A DNA stretch of 64,000 bases from Larix kaempferi. Lineage: Eukaryota > Streptophyta > Pinopsida > Pinales > Pinaceae. Shown here in pieces: positions 24,092-34,050 of this stretch. Position 1 is the first letter of the stretch. Every line of letters begins with the position of its first letter. The notes beneath the pieces are model-generated. The model was not told the origin of the DNA and did no database searches. It saw only the letters and a program-made list of their open reading frames with translations. Where the stretch lies: assembly GCA_027924585.1 (NCBI GenBank), contig BSBM01000779.1:13357001-13421000 (forward strand), in the 5' to 3' direction. Both the position numbers and the translations under genes were made by a program.

Positions 24092-24507
24092 GTAACTCTA
24101 TTCACCTTAACCTTGTCAATTATGTCTTTTTTGTTTGGCGGCGGGCCCCCGAAGGCCGCGAAACTCCACGTTGACTCTCCAACGTGGAACCGCGCGGGTT
24201 TCGGGGCTGAACCCGCGATGAACCGCACGGGTTTTAGGCTCACAGTCGCGATGTTCATCGCGACTGTGAGATCGGAACCCGCGATGTTCATCGCGAGTTC
24301 ATGGGGGATAGTCGCGATGTTCATCGCGACTGTCCGGCCAAAACCCGCGATGTTCATCGCGGGTTTTTTCATGGATCCCGCGATGGTCATCGTGGCTTTT
24401 TGTGGAAAAGCCGCGATGGGCATCGCGGATTTTTGTGTGAAAGCCGCGATGGGATTTTTCTAAATTTTTTGTGCTGGGGCTAAAAATTTCTTTTGTTTTC
24501 TTGGCAG
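24092..24507 (+). other. Predicted 5'UTR intron (416 bp) with CG-rich hairpin array
   Basis: The donor ttgcag/GTAACT and acceptor ttttcttggCAG/GATG place an intron directly before the PMD start codon at 24509. The intron holds an array (about 24170-24450) built from cgcgggtttt, cacagtcgcgatg and catcgcg words. Several form near-perfect hairpins such as CAGTCGCGATG-tt-CATCGCGACTG. Frames open on both strands here are a by-product of the palindromic repeats. Confidence 0.6.
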
Positions 24508-24508
24508 G

Positions 24509-25941
24509 ATGTTGCGGAGACCTCAGTCCGTGTGGCGGGAGAGGGAGATCGATGGTGATCTCATGCTGAGGATTGAGACTGATGGAGGGGTGAGACAGAC
24601 CCTAGCTATGAGCGGACTTTTGAAGTTCGCTCAGATCCCTCCTATACGTTCAGTGAGGCGGCTCCTGAATAAGCTCGTGCAGTGGTGGGTGCCGGCACAG
24701 GGTGCCTTCATTATTGGTGGTGAGAGGTTAGAGATTACTCTCACGGATGTATATTTTTTGACTGGGTTGCCTCGCTTGGGTGAGGTGGGTGATATTTCTC
24801 CGAGGTTACCTCCGGGTGTAGATATGGAGGACCTCTTACATACTTTCTGTGTGGATGACGTTGTTTTGGTAAACAACTCTATTAGCCTGAAATTCCTACG
24901 TGAGTGGGATATGCGAGCTGTTGGTGCCTGTGTTCTGAGGGTTTTGGGTGCTGCTGCACCACATCGTATGTCTGGGGGGCAGACGATGATGGTGGATTCA
25001 GTTTTACAGGGTACCTATTATGCCTGGGCGCAGATGTTCTTGGCTGGTGTCCGGAGAGATCTGGACAAGGCCATTAGAGAGGGAGGCGAGTTTTGTTATG
25101 CCTCATTTTTATGTTGTTTTTTCTTCGAGCGGGTGCCGACCTTGCGGCCACGGGTACCCGTTCGTGCTGGTCTTCCGAGCGAGCCTCGTATGATGAGGTG
25201 GGGGCAGATGATGCCCCGTGCCGGCGGTGGTGTCCGCGGCTACTTTACAGAGGATTTCTATCAGCAGTGGGAGCAGATGCTTCTGGTGATTGAGGACTAT
25301 CCCTACGCTGGCATGGACTACCGAGGTGACCCAAAGATGCCTCGTGCCCCAGGACAGGCCTGGAGCTTAGACGGTATGTTTTGTGTTTTATTTGATGTTA
25401 TATCATATGTTGTTTGGTTTATCATGATGATTTTGTTATATAGAATCTAATGGTTTACTTGCTTTGTGCAGATGTGGGTCCAGTGCCACCGCCTGACTAT
25501 GTGGCTCGGCAGGGGCGGGCAATGGTGATCGCTCGTCCCCCTGTACCTGTACCCCCTCCGCGTGGTGGAGGATATGCAGCTCGTGGGCGAGGGGTTGGCC
25601 CTGATGGTGACGCCATAGATGGTGTCCGACGTACCTTTGCCCGGATTCTAGCTAGGTTCCCCGAGGATGGTTGGAGGGACCTGGATCGGGATGTTTTGCA
25701 GGGATGTCTTGGTGCGCCGCCTGAGTGGCAGTCTCTCCTGTTGAGGACAGCGGTGCTTGCGGCGAGGCACGGGGATGGTAGGGGAGATGCTCCGGCAGGG
25801 CCGGCTCAGGGGAGGATACGTTTGAGGGACGATCCAGCGGGGCCAGCAGAGCGGCGAGTTCGGGGTCGTCCTGACCCGGCGGGGCCGGCGGTGGAGGGGC
25901 CGGAGGAGGAGCCGGAGGATCCTAGGGATCCAGATGAGTAG
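24509..25941 (+). CDS. Antisense plant mobile domain (PMD) protein, two coding exons
   Basis: Exon 1 is 24509-25373 and exon 2 is 25472-25941; joined they give 444 codons with no stop. Residues about 30-290 form a plant mobile domain (aminotransferase-like PMD, the family of Arabidopsis MAIN and MAIL1). The signature is W59-W60, G71-E72 and TLTDVYFLTGLP (77-88), then an aromatic helix-rich half with YYAWAQMFLAG and FYQQWEQM. Exon 2 encodes PVPPP-rich sequence, a short helical part and a tail of DPAGPA repeats ending in acidic residues. PMD proteins act in the nucleus in gene silencing and transcription, with a PP7-type phosphatase partner in Arabidopsis. The gene lies antisense to and downstream of gag-pol. 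Extra antisense ORFs are known in Tat-lineage elements. Start chosen: first ATG after the predicted acceptor. Confidence 0.82.
25374..25471 (+). other. Predicted 98-bp intron in the PMD gene
   Basis: GTATGTTTTG...TTTGTGCAG, T-rich, with a branch-like CTAAT near the 3' end, inside otherwise GC-rich coding DNA. It is phase 1: removing it converts the split codon g/at to Asp and restores one frame through exon 2. Without splicing the frame would end after 24 hydrophobic, non-family residues. Confidence 0.85.
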
Positions 25942-26103
25942 ATGACATTGTACTTGCCCCCAAATGCTCATGAGCATATGGGGAAGCATTTTTTGTATGA
26001 CAGATGTATTTTTTTTTTTGTATATCGGGTGCTTAGGGCACTTATGACGTGTTCACCATTTGATTTATATATATATGTGGGTATATATTTTAGATATATT
26101 GTC

Positions 26104-26400
26104 GTGTATGCACGTGGATGCACATTTGTCTTTTGTATATGCCCGTGGAGGCACATGTTATGCACGTGGATGCAGTGTGTTTGTTGATTTATGTATGCCC
26201 GTGGAGGCACCTGTTATGCACATGGATGCATCATTGTCTTATTTCTGTATGCCCGTGGAGGCACATGTTATGCACATGGATGCATTATTTTGGTTGTTTG
26301 TTTTATGCCCGTGGAGGCACATGTTACGCACGTGGATGCGATATTGGTTTTTTGTATATGCCCGTGGAGGCACGTGTTATGCATATGGATGCATTTTTGT
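26104..26400. repeat. Tandem repeat of about 55 bp downstream of the PMD gene
   Basis: ATGCCCGTGGAGGCAC starts at 26139, 26195, 26249, 26305 and 26358 (spacings 53-56 bp), each followed by rtgttaygca.rtggatgc. It lies between the 3' ends of the PMD gene and the second RNase H ORF, which converge here, so it may be in the 3'UTR of either transcript. Confidence 0.88.
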
Positions 26401-26838
26401 TTATGGATATGGCATGATGTGATTGGTGTGCCAGTCGAGGACACTGTTGGCCATATTGTCTGCTACACTATTGAGGTGTCTTGGGACGTGTGTGAATGTA
26501 ATGGATTCAAACTGTCTAACCATTTGTTTAGTGCACAGGAATTTTCTGAAAAGACAGGGATCGCGTACCTGGTAATCATTGTTGAGCTGGGAAACTAGGA
26601 GCTGTGAGTCCAAGAAAACGTTGAGGTGACGTATGCTCATCTGGAGAGCAGCGGCCAGGAGACCGGTCACGGCATCGTATTCAGCTTGATTATTGGTGGC
26701 GGCACCTAAACATACTCCATCAATGTGAATTAACTCATGTGAAGGGGAGTATATTACCCAAGCTGCGGAGGCGAGATTGGGAGACCAACGGCTTGCACCA
26801 TCAGCGAAACCGACATGGCAGAGTGGAAGAGGCTCCAT
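26401..26838 (-). CDS. Second RNase H (RNase HI fold) as a separate ORF after integrase
   Basis: A 145-residue protein with a genuine ATG. All four RNase H acids are visible: D13 (FADGAS), E53 (NNQAEYDA), D77 (FLDSQL) and D127 (HLNSVADNMA), plus the loop histidine H117 (HVPR). This is the AEYDA/cellular-like class, often called aRNH in Tat-group retrotransposons, not the Ty3-type domain fused to RT. It would remove RNA from RNA:DNA hybrids. It starts 105 nt after the pol stop. The spacer has four in-frame stops, so it is not simple readthrough. A CCACAG/ATG acceptor-like site precedes the start, which would suit a spliced transcript. Gypsy-B lacks it. Confidence 0.85.
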   Translation of the reverse strand: MEPLPLCHVGFADGASRWSPNLASAAWVIYSPSHELIHIDGVCLGAATNNQAEYDAVTGLLAAALQMSIRHLNVFLDSQLLVSQLNNDYQVRDPCLFRKFLCTKQMVRQFESITFTHVPRHLNSVADNMANSVLDWHTNHIMPYP

Positions 26839-26943
26839 CTGTGGTCATGCAGAGAAAAACAAATATTTAGGTTTTTTGAAAAAAAATTGTGAACGAAAAA
26901 TGTATGCCTATACTAAAATGGACGATGGTGTCCATCAAATTTT

Positions 26944-29499
26944 CTATGGGTAAAATCGTTTAAGGTACAACCCGTTGCGTGTGTTGCGTAGGGTGTTGCC
27001 TTCTGAATCGGTCAGAATGTATGCCCCCTGCCCGAGGCAGGTGTGTATGATGTAAGGGCCTTGCCACATAGACACGAACTTTCCCTTTCTGGTTTTATCA
27101 TGAGCTTGATCGTAAGCGAGGACAAGGTCTCCCTCCGAAAAGGTTTTTGGGTGGACACGTTTGTCGTAACTTAGTTTCGATCGTTGTTTAGCAGCTTCCA
27201 TGTTTTGAATGGCTGTGCGCCGATCTTCATCGGCCTGCTCTAGGAGCAGTAAACGTTGCTCGATCGGGGAAGTGTCCGGTAGGAGCTCAACGGCGATATG
27301 TAAGGCTGGGATCTGGCACTCAATAGGGAGGACGGATTCGACACCGTGAACTAAATGGAAAGGGGTAAAACCAGTGGCGGTTTTGGTTGAGGTGCGGTAG
27401 GCCCATAGTGCCGGGAAAAGCATGTGATGCCAATTGGATTTGTGCTTGTCTACAGTGCGTTGGAGAATGGTCTTCAAGATTTTATTGATCGCTTCGACTT
27501 GGCCGTTTCCTTGGGGATAGTAAGCGGAAGAGAAATGGTGTTCAAATTTCAACATGGTTGATAACTCCTTCCAGACGGCATCTTCGAAGTGAGAGCCGTG
27601 GTCAGAGACTAGCTGCTGTGGTACTCCAAAACGAGCGATAACATGGTTGAAGAAAAACCATGCTGCAGTGTCGGCTTTGCAATTATAGGTCGGCATGGCT
27701 TCTGCCCACTTGGTGAAATAATCTACAGCCACAATGATGTGTTTGTGACCGCCGGATGACGGGGGGTTGCAGTCGAGGAAGTCTATGGCCCATTTGCAGA
27801 ATGGTCCAACAGTGATGACTGGATGAAGGGGGGCAGGGGGGGTTCTTGCTTTGGGGGCAAATAGTTGGCAGTTCTGGCAATGCTTGACTGCTGTGATGCA
27901 ATCAGTAAACAATGATGGCCAAAAATAACCGGCCCGAATGATTTTCTGGGCGGTGGCCATGCCGGAGAAATGGCCTCCACAGGCACCGCTATGACTATCA
28001 TTGAGGACTTGTTCTGCCTCACTATGGGATAGGCAGCGGCGTAAGATAGTATCAACGCCGCGTCGATAAAGTACATCGCCAATTAGGAGGTATCGGGGGG
28101 CGTGGTGTCGTATGCGACGGCGTCCATCACGATCAATGTGTGGTCGGAATTTTTGCGTACGAAGGTAAGTCAAAATGTCTCCGTACCAAGGGTCATCAGA
28201 CGAAATGATGAAGATCTGCTCGTCAATCAGGTCCGTTTGGATCACGGGTGATGTTGAAGAGGATGGGAGGTCCGTGATGAGGTGAGCAAGCGCAAGGGCT
28301 TTAGTGCTTTTGGGAGTTCTGAAAGTGAGGTCATATTCCTGGAGGATAATGACCCATTTAGCAACACGACCTTGTAGGAGCCGCCGGGTGAGGAGATAAA
28401 CCATGGGGTTGGAGTCGGCCACGACCGTGGTATGACTGAGTAGGATGTAGTGTCGCAATTTTTGTACGGAAAAGACTACAGCTAGGGCTAATCTTTCCTC
28501 GTATGAGTAACGTAGAGGTGGGCCAGACAAGGTCTGACTGACGTAATAGATCACATGCTCCTGGTGGGAGGCATCTTCTTGGACCAAAACTCCGGACACA
28601 GAATATTCAGATGCCGAGACATACAGGGTGAAGTCTTTAGAGAAATCCGGTGGGGATATCAAGGGGGCTTGTGTGAGAGCTTTCTTGAGGGCGTCGAATG
28701 CCGTGTCTGCGTGCTCATCCCAAGCAAAGGGTATGTGGGTATGAAGTAAGCGTAAAAATCCATGGACTTTGGTGGCGTAATCAGGAACAAAGCGCCTAAG
28801 AAAATTGGACCGCCCTTGCAAGCTCTGAAGCTGCCGAAGCGTGCGAGGAGGGGGAAGTTCTAAGATAGCTTTGACTTTCAGGGGATCGACAGTGATTCCG
28901 TCTTGGGAAACAATGAAACCCAACAACCGGCCTGCCGGGACGCAAAAGACACACTTGTGTGGGTTCAAGCGGATTTTATATTTGCGACAACGCAGGAAAA
29001 CTTGCCGGAGGTCGTTAAGGTGGTCTGATCGTTTTCGTGAACGAGCTGTGAGGTCGTCAAGATAGACTCGCAGGATATGGACCAAGTCGTGAAAGCAATA
29101 GGTCATGGCTCGCTGGAAAGTGGCACCAGCATTTTTAAGGCCAAATGGCATGACGCGATAGGCAAAGGTGCCCCATGGGGTGGTAAAGGCAGTCTTGTAC
29201 TGATCCTCCTTGCGGATGTGAATCTGGTTATATCCGGAAAACCCGTCCATGAAGGATAGGACTTCATGGCCCGCACACTCATCAATGAGTTGGTCAATGA
29301 ATGGCATGGGGAAATTGTCTTTTGGACAAGCGTGGTTTAAATCACGGAAGTCAGTGCATACTCTAAGGGTGCCCTGCTTTTTGTTGACTGGAACGGGGTT
29401 CGACACCCAGGTGGTGAAAGGAATAGGGTAGATGAACCCTGCTTTTCGAAGTTTCTCGACCTCAGCCTTAACAGCGGGGAGCTTGGAAGGGTGAATGGG
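26944..29499 (-). CDS. Ty3/gypsy pol segment: RT, degenerate RNase H, integrase
   Basis: Open from just after an in-frame TGA (29502-29500) to a TAG at 26946. RT: VCTDFRDLN, FMDGFSGYNQI, VMPFGLKNAGATFQ and the catalytic YLDD (29064-29053). RNase H: the first Asp is replaced (LYVSASEYSVSG where LYxDAS is usual) and the last acidic position reads ALALAHLI instead of ALAD, so this domain is probably inactive. Integrase: an HHCC finger (H...GGHF...HCQNCQ), then D (AIDFLD), D (SDHGSHF) and E (GQVEAINKI), all present; C-terminus GPYIIHTCLG and ending NGLYLKRFYP. No chromodomain. The nonsense codon separates this part from gag-PR, so the normal fusion is broken in this copy. Confidence 0.93.
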   Translation of the reverse strand, partial: PIHPSKLPAVKAEVEKLRKAGFIYPIPFTTWVSNPVPVNKKQGTLRVCTDFRDLNHACPKDNFPMPFIDQLIDECAGHEVLSFMDGFSGYNQIHIRKEDQYKTAFTTPWGTFAYRVMPFGLKNAGATFQRAMTYCFHDLVHILRVYLDDLTARSRKRSDHLNDLRQVFLRCRKYKIRLNPHKCVFCVPAGRLLGFIVSQDGITVDPLKVKAILELPPPRTLRQLQSLQGRSNFLRRFVPDYATKVHGFLRLLHTHIPFAWDEHADTAFDALKKALTQAPLISPPDFSKDFTLYVSASEYSVSGVLVQEDASHQEHVIYYVSQTLSGPPLRYSYEERLALAVVFSVQKLRHYILLSHTTVVADSNPMVYLLTRRLLQGRVAKWVIILQEYDLTFRTPKSTKALALAHLITDLPSSSTSPVIQTDLIDEQIFIISSDDPWYGDILTYLRTQKFRPHIDRDGRRRIRHHAPRYLLIGDVLYRRGVDTILRRCLSHSEAEQVLNDSHSGACGGHFSGMATAQKIIRAGYFWPSLFTDCITAVKHCQNCQLFAPKARTPPAPLHPVITVGPFCKWAIDFLDCNPPSSGGHKHIIVAVDYFTKWAEAMPTYNCKADTAAWFFFNHVIARFGVPQQLVSDHGSHFEDAVWKELSTMLKFEHHFSSAYYPQGNGQVEAINKILKTILQRTVDKHKSNWHHMLFPALWAYRTSTKTATGFTPFHLVHGVESVLPIECQIPALHIAVELLPDTSPIEQRLLLLEQADEDRRTAIQNMEAAKQRSKLSYDKRVHPKTFSEGDLVLAYDQAHDKTRKGKFVSMWQGPYIIHTCLGQGAYILTDSEGNTLRNTRNGLYLKRFYP

Positions 29500-30813
29500 T
29501 CACTGTTTCTGACGAACAGGGGCTACTTCAGGCCATGTATCAATGTGGTGTTCAATAATGGCGGGGTCGAGACCAGGCATCTCGGTATAGGACCAGGAAA
29601 AGACGTCTCGGAACTCTTGAAAGAGTTTTTTGTATGCCTGAGTTTCTGCTTGAGTGCAAGATGCGCCCAGCGAGATGAGCTCAGGTTTCCCTGGTGTTGT
29701 GGAAATGTCTATCTGTATAGTGGGTGAAATGTTTGACATGTTCCCTTCTTCAAAGGCATCCGGTGCTGGGATGGGGTCCTTTAACCAATCGACCTTAGTG
29801 GGTATGAAGTCTTTCGACTCGACCGATAGCTGGTTGGATGCGGTGGAGGTAGATGCTTCCGGGAGGAAGTACGAGCGATGATGCATATCATCCCAAGGGT
29901 AGTCGGGTGCAGTGAGTGTCTCCAAAATTTGCTCATCAGTATTGAAGTAGTCAGACCATAAATCAAGGGGTTCTGTTTTGAAAGTTGTTGAAATCATATA
30001 TATCGTATTGACTTCTTCCGACGAGGATGATGGTGGGGGGTGGATCTCCTCGATGAGGGGAGGAGATATCTCTAAGTCGACGTTGTTTAACTCGTACAAC
30101 GCTGCTCTATAGTCAGGTAGATCAGGACAATGGTGAGAGTAGTGGCTGTAGACACTGCATATAGCACAAGGATGGTTGGTGCGCAGTGATTTGTCGCGAG
30201 GCTGTAGAGGTGGCTCTAATCTGACTACTGGGATGCCGATGTCATCGTCCAACATATTCATATGCTCTTGGAGTGCCGGTAAGTGTGGGCATTGATGAGT
30301 TGGATGGCCTATCTCATCGCATAATGATCATTTGGGGGGAGCTCGAAACACTGGTGGGGGTTTAACTGCCTTAGGAGGTGGTATAGCAGTGTATGGTTGT
30401 GGACCTCTGCCCCCAGTGGGCTTAGCAAGAAGAGGGGGATTCTTTGACGTGGAAGCAATCGTGAGACCAGGAGGAGGTTTCATTGACGACGAAGGGATTG
30501 CGACACCAGGAGGGGGTTGATTTGAGGTAACAATAGGTTGTACCAGTTGGAGGATGACGTTTGGTGTCGGCGGTGGAACGGGAGGCGAAATGTACCACAC
30601 GGGTAATCCTAATGTTAACCCGGGTAGACTAAGGGTAGCCATAACTGGGGCGCTTACTACCCCCGAAGGAGGAAATAGAAAGGGGATGGTGTGGATGGGT
30701 GTAACACCGATGTGACTCGGTACCAATGGTGGTTGACTACCGGGTGTCTGTGTATTCTGTGAAAGAGTACAGAGGTTTGCGACATGGGTCTCTGGTGACG
30801 GTGGTGGAATGGC
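29500..30813 (-). pseudogene. Polyprotein linker between protease and RT with two extra zinc knuckles
   Basis: Same frame as gag and pol, with two nonsense codons: TGA at 30330-30328, replacing the first Cys of the middle CCHC knuckle (TGC in Gypsy-B), and TGA at 29502-29500, where CGA (Arg) is expected. Content: a Pro-rich stretch, the broken knuckle (..SLCDEIGHPTHQCP), a good knuckle CAICSVYSHYSHHC, an acidic linker, and the conserved block KLFQEFRDVFSWSYTEMPGL that leads into RT in many Tat elements. Confidence 0.85.
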
Positions 30814-33800
30814 CTAGAATGTAGAGGTCATTGGTGTATCCGAATAAAGTCCGGGTGCCACAGAAGACACAAAGGAGGTAACCGCACTAGAAGCGGGTTG
30901 TTCAATCATGGGAAGAACATTCTCGGGTGCTGCAGGGGCGTTGGGATCATAGTAGGTGAGTTGGTCGATTTTGACCACGCGTCCCTCATGGGGGAACATC
31001 ATGGTACGAAAAATGGATGAGGCAACTGCTTTCATGGCGTACATGTAACTGCGACCAAGTAAAAGGTTATAATCGAGCTGGGCGTTAATGACTTCTATGT
31101 CGATGAGCACAGTTTTCCCACCCACTTGGACGGGGACCTTGGGTAGTAGACCTTGAGGTTGAGCTGACCGGCCGTCATATGCCCGCAATACAGTGGTGGA
31201 TTGCTGGAGAGTAGGAGATCCCAACTTCTGCCAAACAAATGTGGACATGACGCATGTGGAGGCACCCTCGTCGATGATACATCGATGGATGACAAGATTC
31301 CGAATAGAAACAGAAACTTGGACTGCTATGGTGGAAGGCAGCCATGGTTCAGATTGGTCTAAATTAAAGGTCATCAATTTCGAATCATTTGGGTCAATCG
31401 CCCCAATGGCGGAAAGTAAAGTCTTGCGCTGAGTAGGACAGGTTTTTAAGACTTCTAACGCAGACATGGCTGCGGGAGATTGAGCTAAGTCATCTACAAT
31501 GTTGTAATTGGATGCAGCCCGTGCATTGGGGTTGTTGTTGATTCGGCGAAGGGGGAAATGAGGTGCTTTAGAAGCGCCATCGAGTGGAACCTGAGGTATA
31601 CGCAATGTTTGATCAGTGGGATGAGCATTAGTATCCTTTTCGGCGGGGGGGGCTTCAGCAGTCGGTCCGTATTGGTTCCGACGGGTTTGGATATTGACGT
31701 CGGCAGTGGACATCATCAATAGGTGGTGGGTGCCTGAATCAAACATGGGTTGGTCAGGAGCTGCGTAAGTAATTTGTTGTGGTTGCACGTTGCCCTGCGG
31801 GGGGGCTAACGGCTGCGTGTTCACCACTCCTTGTGTTGGAAAAGGGTTTTGTAATACCAAAGGTTGTTGTGGAGGTGGTGGGGGGTTGGGTGGCGGCTGA
31901 GGAGCCGCCTGCCCTTGACGATGGGCGTCATTTGTCCATAGTTGTCGAGCTCGCTCGAGATGTGGGAAAGCGTGGGTATAGTGGCCATAGACACCGCAAA
32001 TGGAACAAGGATGGTTTGTTCGTAAATTAGCATTTTTGGCTTGCTTAGGTGGTCGATCAGGATTCTGATGAGCAGGCGCCGCATTATTGTTTTGCGGAGG
32101 ATGGGTAGGTTGTGGAGCTTGGTTACGGTTTTGATTGTTTCCACGGTTGCGCCCTCTTTCGCGGTTTGGTTTCCCACCCTGGTTGCGTTGGTTATTTTGG
32201 TATTGGGGCTGATGTTGTTGTGCGTACACATGCCCTTGAGCATTGGGGGGGTTCTGAGGAGCCGCAGGTGCGGGAGCAGGTTGCGGTGGATAGTATGCAG
32301 GAGGAGCTGGAGGTGGTCCAGTTACCTGTTGGGGTTGTTGGTACCCCTGAGCTGTTGGAGGTGTGAGGTTAGCTGGTGCAACCGGTTGTGGGTAATGCAT
32401 GGGCTGTTGTGGGAACTGCATGGGGGTCTGTACCGTAGGTTGAGCATAGTATGTAGGAGGTACATATGCTGATGGCGCTTGGCCATAACAATGTTGTGGA
32501 CAAGAGGGTCCATGAACGTGATGGGTCTGGTTGGTTGGAGCATAAGAAGTTGTTGCTCCGGAACTAGATGTAGCCCTAGAAAGGTCTGGGGCGGGCATGG
32601 TGCTCACCATACTGAAAGGTTTTTCTTGCGGTGTAATTTGGCCAATAATGCCATCAGCGGCATGTGATGCCCCCGGTGTGTCACCGCGTGTAGAGTCACC
32701 TCGTGGGGCGTCTGGTATGATCGTGTATAAGTAACCCGATTGGGCGTAGATGAGATCAAACTGTTGGGCCTTGAGGATGGCCTCTTCCTCAGACTGGGGT
32801 CTTTCAGATGCCACATCCTTCGCAATGAGAGGAAGGAGGGATTTAAGGAACCAGTCTAAAAAGATTCGGTCGTCTAATTTGATCTTGCATAGGCTTCGGC
32901 GCCGACGCCAATCATGGATATGGTCAGTGATATGCGTGGCCGTGTTCTGTCTGCAAGACAGTAGGATTTCGACGCCCGCATCATAGCGGACCGGTAGCTG
33001 AAAGAACTGCAGGAAGGTCGAGGCAAGGGAGGTAAATGTGGAATGCGTCCCATGGGGTTGCTCGATATACCATTTGGCTGCAGAGCCAGTGAAGGTGCGC
33101 TGTAATAAACGGAGGCGGACAGAGTCGTCCACTATGGAGTTGGATGAACACCATAAATGGAAGGACATGATGTGGTTCTGGGGGTCTTCTCCCGCCTTAC
33201 CCTCAAACTTAGGGATGTCAGAGGGGAGTTTGGTGGGCATTTGAGGCCACGCCGGATCATGTCTAATGGGGTCATTTGTGAGCCTAGCTAAATCTGGCAG
33301 GTTCAGACTTTCCATGTATGGTAGACTAGCAGATGTGGGGACCGGAACTGGGACATGCCTAGCCGCTGTGGTATGGTGTAGGGGTCCAGTAGCGCCTAAA
33401 GGTATGCTAGGTATGGAGGGTGTGTGCCCTCCAATAGGCGTGGTATGGTATGGGTTAGTGCTCCCAAGTGCAACATGGGTTACACTTGGGTTAGGAACCG
33501 CACTAGGGATTCCTGGTATAGCACTTCCAAGTGCAACATGGGTTACACTTGGGTTAGGAATCGCACTAGGGATTCCTGGGATAAGGTTTGTGGAAATCGA
33601 AGGGGGTATGACCCCCATGTTGGGTATACCCATGACAGGTGGTGGCCCTGTGTTAGGCATTCCTGAATGTGGAGTGTTACCCATATTGGGCATACCCAGG
33701 GGGGTGGTTGTTGCCGTGGATGGTACTAAAGCAGAAGGGTCTGCAGATGTCTGACCTATGGTAGTTGTAAATAGTGGATCAAATGGTGTTCCAGACATAA

Positions 33801-34047
33801 TTGTGGTTGGTGGTAACTCTGTGGGGTTTTCGGATTCTACCTCCAAATCAAAGGTGAAGTGGGGTATGTCAGAATCGGATGACTGTCTAATTGATTGACG
33901 ATGTGTCGAATCAAGGGATAATGCTCTGCGTCCGTGACGTGGAGAGCCAAGTGGACTAAACTCTGGGAGTTCGCCCTGTAGACGACGGGAGCGTCTAAAA
34001 TTCTCAATGGTGAGAATATGTTTGTGTGTAAAAAATTTATTTAAGTA
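30814..34047 (-). pseudogene. gag-protease part of Gypsy-A polyprotein
   Basis: Open from after a TGA at 34050 to a TAG at 30816-30814. There is no ATG until 33798; the conserved frame opens at CACCATTGAG (ATT at 34008-34006). Content: an Arg/Ser-rich N-terminus, Pro/Gly repeats, a retrotrans-gag core (LARLTNDPIRHDPAWPQMP... to YLYTIIPDAP, about 33290-32700), a long Gln/Pro-rich linker, a CCHC knuckle whose last Cys is Phe here (CSICGVYGHYTHAF), and an aspartic protease (CIIDEGASTCVM ... LLLGRSYM). The TAG lies where Gypsy-B has CAA, after the protease. Nonsense and lost Cys argue that this copy no longer makes the full polyprotein. Confidence 0.9.
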
Positions 34048-34050
34048 TCA

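Noticed and set aside
24122-24463. ATG-started 113-codon frame, and a 184-codon frame on the other strand, just upstream of the PMD start
   Set aside because: Both are produced by the palindromic CG-rich array, which reads open on either strand. The region fits a 5'UTR intron with good splice sites.
26104-26400. Evenly spaced repeats that resemble a CRISPR-like array
   Set aside because: Spacers are themselves similar, the units are imperfect, and the context is a plant retrotransposon 3' region: ordinary tandem repeat.
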